Positions 53,109-62,429 of a stretch of 64,000 bases of DNA are shown in pieces. The position numbers and the translations under genes were made by a program. A model generated the notes under the pieces. That model worked only from the letters and a program-made list of their open reading frames with translations, did not search any database and had not been told where the DNA came from. Positions within the stretch are counted from its first letter, which is position 1. Every line of letters starts with the position of its first letter. Source of the DNA: Flavobacterium sp. (GTDB lineage Bacteria; Bacteroidota; Bacteroidia; Flavobacteriales; Flavobacteriaceae); assembly GCA_027484725.1 (NCBI GenBank), contig JAIXSK010000014.1, forward strand, positions 1 through 64,000, given 5' to 3'.

Positions 53109-54248
53109 ATGAAAACTGCGTGCATCTATTTTTTTGTTTCCCTTTTTTGTCTGCTGACCAGTGCGTGCAGACAATCCAAGAATGAGCATTATCCAAACAA
53201 TTCAGGAAAAAATTACATCAAATATGCGCATGGCCTTTCCATTGAAAAACACTCGGGTTACAGCATCGTGCGTGTTCAAGATCCGTGGCCAAATGCACCC
53301 AAAAAATACACCTACATACTGTGCGAAAAGAATGCTTCTGTTCCTGGTGAACTAGCCAAATTTCCGCAAATTCAAGTGCCTATTCAAACGATTGTGGTCA
53401 CATCTACCACGCATATTCCTTCACTTGAAATGTTGGGTGTTGAAAAAACGTTGGTTGGTTTTCCGCAGCTTGATTATATTTCATCACCCAAAGTCCGCGC
53501 TTTAATTGACGGCCAAAAAGTCAAAGAACTCGGTACCAATCAAAATCTAAATACTGAATCCTTGCTCGATTTACAGCCTGATTTAATTGTGGGCTACGGC
53601 ATTGACGGTGTAAATCCGACCCTTGATTTATTGCAAAAAAGCGGACTCAAAGTCATGCTCAACGGCGATTGGAACGAAGCTACACCGCTGGGTAAAGCTG
53701 AATGGATTAAATTTTTCGGGGCTTTGTACGGCAAAGAAAAACAAGCAGATCAAATATTCACAGAGATTGAAAAAAACTACATATCCATCAAACAAAAAGT
53801 GCTTACCAGCAGCTACACTCCCACCGTTATGGCCGGCGCTCTGTATGAAAATCATTGGTTTTTGCCGCACGGAAACAGTTGGGGATCTGTATTTATTAAA
53901 GATGCCGGAGCGCAATATTTGTGGGCTGATTCTAAAGGCACCGGAAGCTTGGCTTTATCGTTTGAAACCGTGCTCGAAAAAGCCGTACAGGCAGATGTTT
54001 GGATAGGACCTTCACAATATACATCACTGGCAGAAATGCAAAAAGACAATCCGCACTATGCGCAATTCAAAGCATTTCAAAACAAACAAGTGTATTCCTT
54101 TAGCACTAAAAAAGGGCCAACCGGAGGTATTCTTTTTTACGAATGGGCCCCCAACCGACCCGACTGGGTTTTGCAAGACATGGTCAAGATTTTCCATCCA
54201 GAACTATTTCCTGATAACGAATTTCACTTTTTTGAACAACTGAAATAA
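53109..54248 (+). CDS. btuF: ABC transporter substrate-binding lipoprotein (cobalamin, BtuF-like)
   Basis: 379 residues with a lipoprotein signal (lipobox TSAC, Cys20) and a class III periplasmic binding fold: VVTSTTHIPSLEMLGVEKTLVG, then LDLQPDLIVGYG. In Gram-negatives it collects B12 in the periplasm. Substrate assignment rests on the divergent riboswitch-controlled btuB. An Fe-siderophore role would be the alternative. First gene of a btuFCD operon; the next starts 1 base after its stop. Confidence 0.85.
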   Translation: MKTACIYFFVSLFCLLTSACRQSKNEHYPNNSGKNYIKYAHGLSIEKHSGYSIVRVQDPWPNAPKKYTYILCEKNASVPGELAKFPQIQVPIQTIVVTSTTHIPSLEMLGVEKTLVGFPQLDYISSPKVRALIDGQKVKELGTNQNLNTESLLDLQPDLIVGYGIDGVNPTLDLLQKSGLKVMLNGDWNEATPLGKAEWIKFFGALYGKEKQADQIFTEIEKNYISIKQKVLTSSYTPTVMAGALYENHWFLPHGNSWGSVFIKDAGAQYLWADSKGTGSLALSFETVLEKAVQADVWIGPSQYTSLAEMQKDNPHYAQFKAFQNKQVYSFSTKKGPTGGILFYEWAPNRPDWVLQDMVKIFHPELFPDNEFHFFEQLK

Positions 54249-54249
54249 C

Positions 54250-55272
54250 ATGCATTCAAAACGTTCAAAAGGGCTTTTACTTTTGTTGCTGATTTTGGCG
54301 ATGGTATTGTCGATGGCTGATTTGAGCCTGGGTCCGGTGTTGATTCCGGCAAAAGATATTTTTAAAAGCCTCAGCGGACAAGGCGCTTCTAAAACCACTT
54401 GGGATTACATCATTCTCAATTACCGATTGCCCAAAACCATAACGGCCATCCTTACCGGAGCCGGACTATCCGTTTGTGGATTACTGATGCAAACTTTGTT
54501 TAGAAATCCACTCGCAGGGCCCTATGTTTTAGGATTGAGTTCAGGTTCAAGTTTGGGTGTGGCTTTGGTGATTTTAGGCGCCGCTTGGCTCCCGGAAGGT
54601 TGGGCTGCTTTGTCTGAAATGAGTATTGTAATTGCCTCTTTGCTGGGTAGTTTTGTTGTTTTGATGGCTGTTTTGGCCGTGAGTCAGAAATTGCGCGACA
54701 CCATGTCTATCTTAATTGTCGGACTCATGTTTGGCAGTTTTACCAGTGCATTTGTAAGTATTCTAACTTATTTTAGCTCGGCAGAGCAACTCCAAAAATT
54801 TACGTTTTGGTCTATGGGAAACCTAGGTAATTTGTCATGGAATTCTCTGGGAATACTCTTTTTTTGTGTATGCCTCGGGCTGATATTGGCGGTTTTTTGT
54901 CTCAAATCATTAGATGCGCTTTTGTTGGGCGAAAACTACGCACGAAGCTTGGGCATCAACTACCCCAAAACACAAAGAATCATCATCATTACCACGAGTA
55001 TTCTAGCCGGAAGTATCACTGCTTTTGCAGGCCCCATAGCCTTTATTGGTTTGGCGGTTCCACATATAGCGCGTTTGATTTTTAAAACCAGCCAACATAC
55101 GATTTTGTTTTGGGCAACGCTTATTTTAGGTGCCATCATCATGCTTTTGTGCGATATTTTGTCACAACCTCCGGGCACTGATTTGATGCTGCCCATCAAC
55201 GCTATTACTTCAATCATCGGAGCGCCCGTGGTCATTTGGCTGCTTTTACAACCTGCACAACGCCGCCATTAA
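54250..55272 (+). CDS. btuC: FecCD-family ABC permease (BtuC-like)
   Basis: 340 residues with about ten membrane helices, and FecCD-family segments RLPKTITAILTGAGLSVCG, NPLAGPYVLGLSSGSSLG and AGPIAFIGLAVPHIARL. It imports B12 (or a siderophore) with the following ATPase. Its stop codon TAA overlaps the ATG of the next gene (TAATG). Confidence 0.9.
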   Translation: MHSKRSKGLLLLLLILAMVLSMADLSLGPVLIPAKDIFKSLSGQGASKTTWDYIILNYRLPKTITAILTGAGLSVCGLLMQTLFRNPLAGPYVLGLSSGSSLGVALVILGAAWLPEGWAALSEMSIVIASLLGSFVVLMAVLAVSQKLRDTMSILIVGLMFGSFTSAFVSILTYFSSAEQLQKFTFWSMGNLGNLSWNSLGILFFCVCLGLILAVFCLKSLDALLLGENYARSLGINYPKTQRIIIITTSILAGSITAFAGPIAFIGLAVPHIARLIFKTSQHTILFWATLILGAIIMLLCDILSQPPGTDLMLPINAITSIIGAPVVIWLLLQPAQRRH

Positions 55273-56051
55273 TGAACAGACAAGTTTTACATACACACCA
55301 ATTAAGCATCGGCTATCCACAAAAAAAAGGCAATATTTGCGTAGGTGTTAACCTTGATTTTTCGCTCCATTCTGGACAATTGATTTCGATGGTAGGGGCC
55401 AACGGAGCCGGAAAATCTACCCTAATCAGAACGTTAGGCGGATTGCAAAAACCTTTGTCGGGAAATATCTTTTTAGAAGATAAAAATCTAAGCGAATTTT
55501 CTGCAACGCAAATAGCGCAAAAACTCAGTTTGGTATTGACTGAAAAACTTCCGCCGAGCCAACTTACCGTCTATGAACTCATCGCTTTGGGCAGACAACC
55601 CTACACCAATTGGCTCGGAGATTTGTCTCAAGAAGATCTTAATCAAATTGAACAAGCAATAGAACAAACCCAAATAAATCATCTGCGCCATAAAAAGCAC
55701 CATGAAATCAGTGATGGACAACTGCAAACGGTCATGATTGCGCGCGCCTTGGCACAAGATACAGATTTAATTATTCTGGACGAACCCAGCACGCATTTAG
55801 ATTGGTTGCACAAAATTTCATTGTTGCGGTTGCTCAAAAAACTCAGTCAAGAAACCCAAAAATGCATTTTATTTTCAACACATGATTTAGATATGGCGCT
55901 TGAATACAGCGACCAAATGATTGTACTGACGCAACAAAAAAGTTATCAAAATACACCCGATCAACTCATCGCACAGGGCGTTTTTTCTGAGCTATTCCCA
56001 AAAGAACAAGTAACTTTTGACCCCACTACCAAAAAGTTTTTAATTCGGTGA
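55272..56051 (+). CDS. btuD: ABC transporter ATP-binding protein (BtuD-like)
   Basis: 259 residues from the ATG at 55272, which overlaps the permease stop. Walker A GANGAGKSTL, the Q-loop in VLTEKL.PS, signature ISDGQLQTV (an ISDGQ variant of LSGGQ), Walker B LIILDEPSTHLD and the H-loop STHDLD. Powers the BtuC-like permease. The 3' end overlaps the convergent methyltransferase gene by 12 bases. Confidence 0.9.
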   Translation: MNRQVLHTHQLSIGYPQKKGNICVGVNLDFSLHSGQLISMVGANGAGKSTLIRTLGGLQKPLSGNIFLEDKNLSEFSATQIAQKLSLVLTEKLPPSQLTVYELIALGRQPYTNWLGDLSQEDLNQIEQAIEQTQINHLRHKKHHEISDGQLQTVMIARALAQDTDLIILDEPSTHLDWLHKISLLRLLKKLSQETQKCILFSTHDLDMALEYSDQMIVLTQQKSYQNTPDQLIAQGVFSELFPKEQVTFDPTTKKFLIR

Positions 56052-57659
56052 TTGATTTCCTTTGAGTAAATTGATGCTCACCGTGGCCATTTCAGAATCA
56101 GGAAATCTTCTAAAAACTTTTTGATCCGGAAACAATCCGGCTTCAGCAGCCACTTTGTTAAAAACGTCAATTTCAACAATGTATTGGTCAGAAAAACCAT
56201 GCGTGGCATCATATGCGGTGGCGGCGGTTTTTCCGATATTTCTGGCGGCAATTTCAGGGGCAATGGTATGTAATTCTATAAGCAACAAGCCAAATCTTTT
56301 AACGTAGGGCGCCCATTTTTGCAAATGCTCCAGCAAGTTATCTTCAACAGCGCGTGTTGAGATGAACTCGCCTCGGTGCGCAAAAGCCCCTGTTGAAAGG
56401 CTGATTCTGTCTGGAGTTTGATGTTTGGGGTTTTCCCAAATGCGATTGTGATCTAAAAAAGTGCGCACATTGAGTAAATCGCCCAAATCAATATTGTAGT
56501 TTTCTTTGAGATCGTTGGCCAATAAATCCGGACGTCCAATATCACCCCAAATGACTTTGGCCCAAATATCAGCCTTGATCAGATTGGCTCTGGTTACTTT
56601 GAGCGCCGCCTGATTGTAATCGGCACCTACCAAAAACAGTGGATGTTGGTCAAGCATTTTTCCGCGCAAAGTTTGCCGGTCAATAACTTCAAAAATATGT
56701 TGGATAAAAGCACCGTTGCCACAACCCATATCGAGAATTCCTTTGGGCTGCTGATCAATAGGCAAATTGAAAAGATAAATCAGAATCTCATCGACGATTT
56801 TAAAATAGGTTTCATGCGCTCCACCGCTGCCCCAAACATTCATTTCGCGGTCAACGTGAATTTCATCACTGCCATCGAGTTGCATGCGCAAAGCAGACGG
56901 ATTGCCAAAAATGAGTTCTTCTACCTGAGCAAAAGTAGGCAGATAAGAAACCGTGACTCCGTATGAAGCGGCTCTTTTGGCAAAGAACAAACCCGTCTCG
57001 GTAAACTGATAGTTTCCGTTTTTGTGTTGAAACCAACCTAAAAAGGATAAAAATTGTAAAATCTGATCAAACATTTCGGGCGATTTGTGAAATTCCTCAG
57101 CCCGAAAAGAAGTTTCCATAAAATATTTGTGAAACATGCCGCTCATACCCAAACGAACAGTAGTTGGCGCTACTAAATAACCTTCAACGTGTTTGAGTAT
57201 TTGATTTTGAACTTCGGCAGTGAGTGCGTCTTGTGAAATCACAAGGTCGTAGTTGTGTTTGTATTTTTCAAAAATGGCCTGGAGTTTTGCAAACGGAGCT
57301 TCATCAAATAACCTCGGGTGAAATTGCATTGAAAACTGCAACAAATCTACCACATCTTGATAAAGATAAAAATGAGCAAAAGCCACTTCACTTTTTTCTG
57401 ATAAAGAAAATCTGATTCGTTCCTGAGCTTCATCCACGTTATAATTCAAAAAACCTTGAGAACACAAAACACGCAAACCTACATGCAAATAACCTTTGTT
57501 GGCTTTGAATTGCAGCGCTAACTCATCTAAATCAGCTTGTTTTTGTTGTAGTAAATAGTCAAGAATTCCTTTTTTTTTCAGTGCTACGGCCACGGGTGCT
57601 GTGGCTAATCCGTCTAAATGTCTGAAAATGGTTCCGCGCAAATGAGCTGTGTTGTTCAT
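56040..57659 (-). CDS. class I SAM-dependent methyltransferase with N-terminal helical domain
   Basis: 539 residues, cytoplasmic. The N-terminal part (about 1-250) looks like a winged-helix dimerisation region (LAATAPVAVALKKKGILDYL-type start), as in small-molecule methyltransferases. A Rossmann methyltransferase domain follows with the SAM motif LDMGCGNGAFI near residue 305. Similar enzymes occur in polyketide and other secondary pathways. The substrate is unknown, and the gene converges on the B12 transporter operon, so a link with cobalamin is not shown. Confidence 0.75.
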   Translation of the reverse strand: MNNTAHLRGTIFRHLDGLATAPVAVALKKKGILDYLLQQKQADLDELALQFKANKGYLHVGLRVLCSQGFLNYNVDEAQERIRFSLSEKSEVAFAHFYLYQDVVDLLQFSMQFHPRLFDEAPFAKLQAIFEKYKHNYDLVISQDALTAEVQNQILKHVEGYLVAPTTVRLGMSGMFHKYFMETSFRAEEFHKSPEMFDQILQFLSFLGWFQHKNGNYQFTETGLFFAKRAASYGVTVSYLPTFAQVEELIFGNPSALRMQLDGSDEIHVDREMNVWGSGGAHETYFKIVDEILIYLFNLPIDQQPKGILDMGCGNGAFIQHIFEVIDRQTLRGKMLDQHPLFLVGADYNQAALKVTRANLIKADIWAKVIWGDIGRPDLLANDLKENYNIDLGDLLNVRTFLDHNRIWENPKHQTPDRISLSTGAFAHRGEFISTRAVEDNLLEHLQKWAPYVKRFGLLLIELHTIAPEIAARNIGKTAATAYDATHGFSDQYIVEIDVFNKVAAEAGLFPDQKVFRRFPDSEMATVSINLLKGNQSPN

Positions 57660-57695
57660 GAATTAAATGGTTGGTTTTCTCAAATATAGAAAAAA

Positions 57696-58145
57696 TTACC
57701 AACCAATTTGTCGTTTGGCCTCGCCGATGAGAAAAGCACAAGCATTGGCCAAGTTGTAGCTGCGTACTTGCGGTGAAATTGGAATTTTTAGATGGTGCTC
57801 AAATCGGGCCATCACCTCTGAGCTCAAACCCACACTTTCTTTGCCAAAAACCAGCCAATCTCCATTGCGAAATTCTTGCTGGTGATAAAATTTAGTTGCA
57901 TGAGAACTCATCAAAAAAACTCTGCTGTGATCCGGAACTTGAGCCGCCCACTGTTCAAAATTTTCATATTCTGTCCAATCCAGGTGCACCCAATAATCAA
58001 GGCCGGAGCGCTTGAGATGCTTGTCTGAAATTTCAAAACCATAGGGTTTAATCAAATGCAATCGACTTTGGGTTCCGACACACAGTCGACCAATATTTCC
58101 GGTATTGTTGGGTATTTCAGGTTCTACAAGAACTATATTCAGCAT
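57696..58145 (-). CDS. trmL: tRNA (cytidine/uridine(34)-2'-O)-methyltransferase
   Basis: 149 residues, SPOUT fold. Methylates the wobble nucleotide ribose of tRNA-Leu isoacceptors. It shows the LVEPEIPNNTGNIGR start, GLDYW, and the knot motifs LVFGKESVGLS and IPISPQVRSYNLANA. 3 bases downstream of the pseudouridine synthase gene, so an RNA modification pair. Confidence 0.93.
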   Translation of the reverse strand: MLNIVLVEPEIPNNTGNIGRLCVGTQSRLHLIKPYGFEISDKHLKRSGLDYWVHLDWTEYENFEQWAAQVPDHSRVFLMSSHATKFYHQQEFRNGDWLVFGKESVGLSSEVMARFEHHLKIPISPQVRSYNLANACAFLIGEAKRQIGW

Positions 58146-58148
58146 AAG

Positions 58149-58718
58149 CTATTCAATTAAATTTGAAACTTCTTTTACAGACGCACCGTCGAGCATTTCT
58201 AAGGTGATTGTTCCGATGCGGACACGCACCAATCGCAAAACCGGAAAACCTACTGCTGATAGCATTTTGCGCACTTGCCTGAATTTACCTTCGTTGACCG
58301 TTACTGAAACCCAAGAAGTTGGTCCGTGCCGTTCATCGCGGATTTTTTTGGCCCGCGGCGGAAAATTCGGAACCGCATCAAGAAGCCGAGCTTGACAAGG
58401 CAGGGTTTGGTAGCGAATTCCTTCAAAACCGATTTCAACGCCCTGTTGTAACCCATCAATGGCTTGTTGTGTGATGCGCCCGTCTACTTGTAAATAATAT
58501 TCTTTCTCCATACCGCTGCTGCAGATATGATCGCTGAGTTTGCCATCGGTGGTAAGCAAAAGTAAACCTTCAGAATCTTCGTCGAGCCTGCCAACTGCCA
58601 TGGTTCCGGGCGGAAAATCATACAGTTCACCCAATAATTTTTTGGGTCGTTTGAGCTCATATTTAAACTGGCTCAAATATCCGTAAGGTTTAAACAATAT
58701 AAAGTGACGGTGTGACAA
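58149..58718 (-). CDS. rRNA pseudouridine synthase, RsuA/RluE type
   Basis: 189 residues, starting directly with the catalytic domain (HFILFKPYGYLSQFK) and lacking an S4 domain, as in RluE, which modifies 23S rRNA U2457. Catalytic Asp in the GRLDEDSEGLLLLT motif (near residue 45). The conserved EGKFRQVRKM follows. Overlap is minimal with trmL, which it precedes. Confidence 0.9.
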   Translation of the reverse strand: MSHRHFILFKPYGYLSQFKYELKRPKKLLGELYDFPPGTMAVGRLDEDSEGLLLLTTDGKLSDHICSSGMEKEYYLQVDGRITQQAIDGLQQGVEIGFEGIRYQTLPCQARLLDAVPNFPPRAKKIRDERHGPTSWVSVTVNEGKFRQVRKMLSAVGFPVLRLVRVRIGTITLEMLDGASVKEVSNLIE

Positions 58719-58864
58719 AAATGATAGAGTTATTGGCTTTTAGAGCGCAAAATCGGGTCAAAGATAATTCAAATAAAACGTCAGACAATAGCTGGTTAAA
58801 TTTAGATGACGGCTGTTATTTTGTGTTTTATTGCTTACTTTTACGTCTTTGAAATTAACTTTAT

Positions 58865-60193
58865 ATGAGCGCGTCACTGTTGGTTATTATTGCTTTTTGT
58901 TTGGCTTTATTTATTGGATTATACCTCGGAAAATTACTGCAAGCTTCCGGAAATAAATCAGCCCAAGCTGCTGCCGATGAGAAAATTCAAGGTTTACAAT
59001 TGCAGCTTTCATCGGCCAAAGATTTAACTGAAAAAGAACAGCGCGAAAAATCATCTTTGCAACAAGAAAAAGAATCGCTCATGGTGCAACTCAGCAAAAA
59101 AGAAGCTGACTACGACCATTTGCTTTTGCGTTTGCGCGAACAAAAACAAGAAACAGAGCAGCTTCAGGAGAAATTCACCAAAGAATTTGAGAATCTGGCC
59201 AACAAAATCCTCGAAGAAAAAACCAACAAATTTACCGAGCAAAACAAAGAAAATCTCAAAAGCATTTTGCTTCCGCTACAAGATAAAATTCAACTTTTTG
59301 AAAAGAAAGTCGAAGACACCCACAAAGAAAGCATTGATTATCACGCAGCTTTGCGCCAACAAATTTTGGGCTTGCGCGAAATGAATGAGCAAATGAGCAA
59401 AGAAACCATCAACCTGACCAAAGCGCTTAAAGGCGACAGCAAAATGCAAGGTAATTGGGGCGAATTGGTGCTGGAACGCGTACTGGAAAAATCAGGTTTA
59501 GAAAAAGGGCGCGAGTATGAAGTGCAAATGGCACATGAAAACACCGAAGGTCAGCGTGTTTTTCCGGATGTGGTGATTCATTTGCCTGACGGAAAAAAGA
59601 TGATTGTCGACTCAAAAGTATCACTGACAGCTTATGAAAAATGGACCAATGAAGAGGATGATTTACTCAAAGCCAATTATTTAAAAGAACATGTCAACTC
59701 AATCAAACGCCATGTAGACCAATTAGGCGAAAAGAATTATCAAGATTTATATCAAATTGAAAGTCCTGATTTTGTGTTGTTGTTTATTCCGTTGGAACCC
59801 GCTTTTGCCATTGCCCTTCAAGACGATGCAACGCTCTACAACAAAGCTTTTGAACGCAATATAGTAATTGTAACACCTACCACGCTTTTAGCCACATTGC
59901 GCACTATTGACAGTATGTGGACCAATCAAAAGCAACAAGAAAATGCCTTTGAAATTGCGCGTCAAGCCGGTGCCTTGTATGATAAATTTGAAGGATTTGT
60001 GTCAGATTTAATCAAAGTGGGCAACAAAATCAAAGATTCAAAAACCGAGTATGACGCTGCCATGAATAAACTTGTAGACGGAAAAGGAAATTTAGTTTCG
60101 AGCATTGAACGACTCAAAAAAATGGGCGCCAAAGCCAAAAAATCACTACCCGAAAGCTTGCTCAAACGAGCAGAAAATGAAGGTTTGGAATAA
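58865..60193 (+). CDS. rmuC: DNA recombination protein RmuC
   Basis: 442 residues: an N-terminal membrane anchor (LLVIIAFCLALFIGLYLGKLL), a long coiled coil (about 30-160), and the RmuC nuclease-like domain (GNWGELVLERVLEKSGL, then PDVVIHLPDGKKMIVDSKVS, with the D...DSK core of the PD-(D/E)XK fold). In E. coli RmuC limits inversions at short inverted repeats. Single gene with no close partners. Confidence 0.93.
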   Translation: MSASLLVIIAFCLALFIGLYLGKLLQASGNKSAQAAADEKIQGLQLQLSSAKDLTEKEQREKSSLQQEKESLMVQLSKKEADYDHLLLRLREQKQETEQLQEKFTKEFENLANKILEEKTNKFTEQNKENLKSILLPLQDKIQLFEKKVEDTHKESIDYHAALRQQILGLREMNEQMSKETINLTKALKGDSKMQGNWGELVLERVLEKSGLEKGREYEVQMAHENTEGQRVFPDVVIHLPDGKKMIVDSKVSLTAYEKWTNEEDDLLKANYLKEHVNSIKRHVDQLGEKNYQDLYQIESPDFVLLFIPLEPAFAIALQDDATLYNKAFERNIVIVTPTTLLATLRTIDSMWTNQKQQENAFEIARQAGALYDKFEGFVSDLIKVGNKIKDSKTEYDAAMNKLVDGKGNLVSSIERLKKMGAKAKKSLPESLLKRAENEGLE

Positions 60194-60376
60194 TTTTATT
60201 TGACTGTTGTTGCTCTGAAACGTTCAAGAACACCCGCTAGCTAGAGGTCTGTAAACTAAGCGCATTAGTGTTGTTTGTTAAGTTTTTTTTAATACATTTG
60301 GGTCGCTGATGAAAATTGCCTGAACCACAGTCAAAATTCTTCAGAAAAAAATTGTACAATAACAAACCAAAATTGC

Positions 60377-62380
60377 ATGAAAAAAATTACTTCCCTCCTA
60401 GCGTTGTGTCTGAGTTTTTGGGCCAGTGCGCAAAATGACTGCGCTAATCCGCAGGTAATCACTGCCGGCTTGACCACGGTTCCGAGTATTTCGGGAACCA
60501 ACATCACCACTTCTTGTTCTACACAAGCAACGCTGGCCAATTGGTACAGCTATACGGCACCACAAAATCTGAGTGTAACCATCAGTTCAGACTTAACCCA
60601 AAACATTTGCGGTGATACGCGTGTGAGTGTTTACAATGGTATTTGCGGCGAATTGATCTGTGTGGCCAATGATGATGATTCGGGCAGCATTACTTGTAGT
60701 TCTGGAAATTCTTATTTGTCTACCGTGACCTTTAATGCAAATGCCGGAGCTACTTATATTATTGCTTGGGACAACCGTTGGAGTCCCGCCGGATTTGACT
60801 TTACATTGACTGAAGCTCCGATCACAGTGGCTCCTATTAGTTTTACCCAACAAACCTTTGCCGGAAATTCAACCATTTGTTGTGTGAGTGATATGAATGG
60901 AGATTATCTTGATGACATTGTTACGGTGGGTTCAAGTGCAGTTAGCGTATTTGCGCAAAAAGCAGATGGTACGGGTTTTACCACCAACAACTATCCGTTG
61001 ACTGTAAACTATACACCAGGATGGAGTATTGCTGCCGGAGATTTTGATCACAACGGCTACAATGATTTAGCTTTAGGAAACGGAAGTCGTGTAAGTGTTG
61101 TCAAAGCAGCGGCTGAAGGGGCCGGATATACAATCACTGAATATCCTCAGAGTATTTTTACGCAAAGAACCAATTTTGTTGATATTGACAACGACGGAAA
61201 TCTTGATTTATGGGCTTGTCATGACGTAGCGCAAAGCCACGCCTATCGCAATGATGGAAACGGAAATTTGCTTTTTGACATTTCACTCATGAACACTTTG
61301 GCCGTGGGCGGAAATTACCAATCGCAATGGGCTGATTTGAACAACGACGGAAAAATCGATATGTATTTGTCAAAATGCCGCGGCAGTGCTCCTTCAGGAG
61401 ATCCGCAACGCATCAACTTATATTATAAAAACAACGGTGACGGAACTTTTACAGAAGACGGAGCAGCAGCCGGAATCAACGACGGAGCTCAATCATGGGC
61501 TTCAGCCATTGAAGATTATGACAATGATGGCGACATGGACATTATGTTATCTAATATTTCAGACACCAATAAATTCTATCGCAACAATGGTGACGGAACG
61601 TTTACCGATATTTTTGCATCATCAGGAATTGCTGCTCAAGTAGGATCATGGGAAATTCAAGCCGGCGACTTTAACAATGATGGTTGGATTGACTTTTTCT
61701 GGCAAAATGCTAAAGAAATGTATTTAAACAACGGCGACATGACTTTTACGGGTTATGATATGAACTTCAATGAAGGAGCTGTTGGCGATTTGAATCATGA
61801 CGGATTCTTAGACATTCAATTCGGAAACATCGTTTACATGAATGTCCCGAATGAAAACAACTGGATCACCATCAATTTAGAAGGAATTCAAAGCAACTAC
61901 AACGGAATTGGTGCGCGTGTAGAAATCTACGGAAGTTGGGGCAAACAAATTCGCGACATCAAAAGTGGGCACGGATTCAGCCACCAAAGTACGATGAATG
62001 CTCATTTTGGAATTGGAACAGCCAACTCTATTGACAAAATTGTTGTTAAATGGCCATCAGGGGTTGAAGACACCATTGAAAATCCTTCCATTAACACAGC
62101 CACCAAAGTAACCGAAGGATCAACTTTGGCCGTAAATCAATTTACACAAGCCGGATTTGAAACCTACCCGGTTCCTGCCCAGCAAGTTTTGAATATCAAA
62201 GCGCTCAATTCTTCAGAAATCAAATCTGCAAAAGTATTTGATTTAAACGGACGTTTATTGATGCAATCACCTATGAGCAACAACAGCATTAATGTAGAGA
62301 AATTGTCAACCGGTGCTTATTTGTTGTTGGTTCAAGATGCGCAAGGCAAAGAACACTTACAAAAATTCATTAAAGCGTAA
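60377..62380 (+). CDS. secreted VCBS/FG-GAP and ASPIC/UnbV protein with T9SS sorting domain
   Basis: 667 residues. Signal peptide (MKKITSLLALCLSFWASAQ), an N-terminal region with paired Cys (about 20-140), FG-GAP/VCBS repeats with calcium-binding D-x-D-x-D-G loops (DIDNDGNLDLW, DYDNDGDMDIML, DFNNDGWIDF, DLNHDGFLDI; about 150-490), an ASPIC/UnbV domain (about 495-575, GIGTANSIDKIVVKWPSG), and a type A T9SS signal at the C-terminus. Surface or secreted; binding partner unknown. A cytochrome lipoprotein follows directly. Confidence 0.88.
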   Translation: MKKITSLLALCLSFWASAQNDCANPQVITAGLTTVPSISGTNITTSCSTQATLANWYSYTAPQNLSVTISSDLTQNICGDTRVSVYNGICGELICVANDDDSGSITCSSGNSYLSTVTFNANAGATYIIAWDNRWSPAGFDFTLTEAPITVAPISFTQQTFAGNSTICCVSDMNGDYLDDIVTVGSSAVSVFAQKADGTGFTTNNYPLTVNYTPGWSIAAGDFDHNGYNDLALGNGSRVSVVKAAAEGAGYTITEYPQSIFTQRTNFVDIDNDGNLDLWACHDVAQSHAYRNDGNGNLLFDISLMNTLAVGGNYQSQWADLNNDGKIDMYLSKCRGSAPSGDPQRINLYYKNNGDGTFTEDGAAAGINDGAQSWASAIEDYDNDGDMDIMLSNISDTNKFYRNNGDGTFTDIFASSGIAAQVGSWEIQAGDFNNDGWIDFFWQNAKEMYLNNGDMTFTGYDMNFNEGAVGDLNHDGFLDIQFGNIVYMNVPNENNWITINLEGIQSNYNGIGARVEIYGSWGKQIRDIKSGHGFSHQSTMNAHFGIGTANSIDKIVVKWPSGVEDTIENPSINTATKVTEGSTLAVNQFTQAGFETYPVPAQQVLNIKALNSSEIKSAKVFDLNGRLLMQSPMSNNSINVEKLSTGAYLLLVQDAQGKEHLQKFIKA

Positions 62381-62388
62381 ATATTATT

Positions 62389-62420
62389 ATCAGGTCAGAT
62401 TTTTTTGGCCTGATTTTTTT
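62389..62420 (+). terminator. terminator after the VCBS/ASPIC gene
   Basis: ATCAGG and CCTGAT around a 14-base loop, then seven T. It lies 10 bp before the start of the next gene, so it may also act as an attenuator of that gene. Confidence 0.65.
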
Positions 62421-62429
62421 CAAAAAGCT

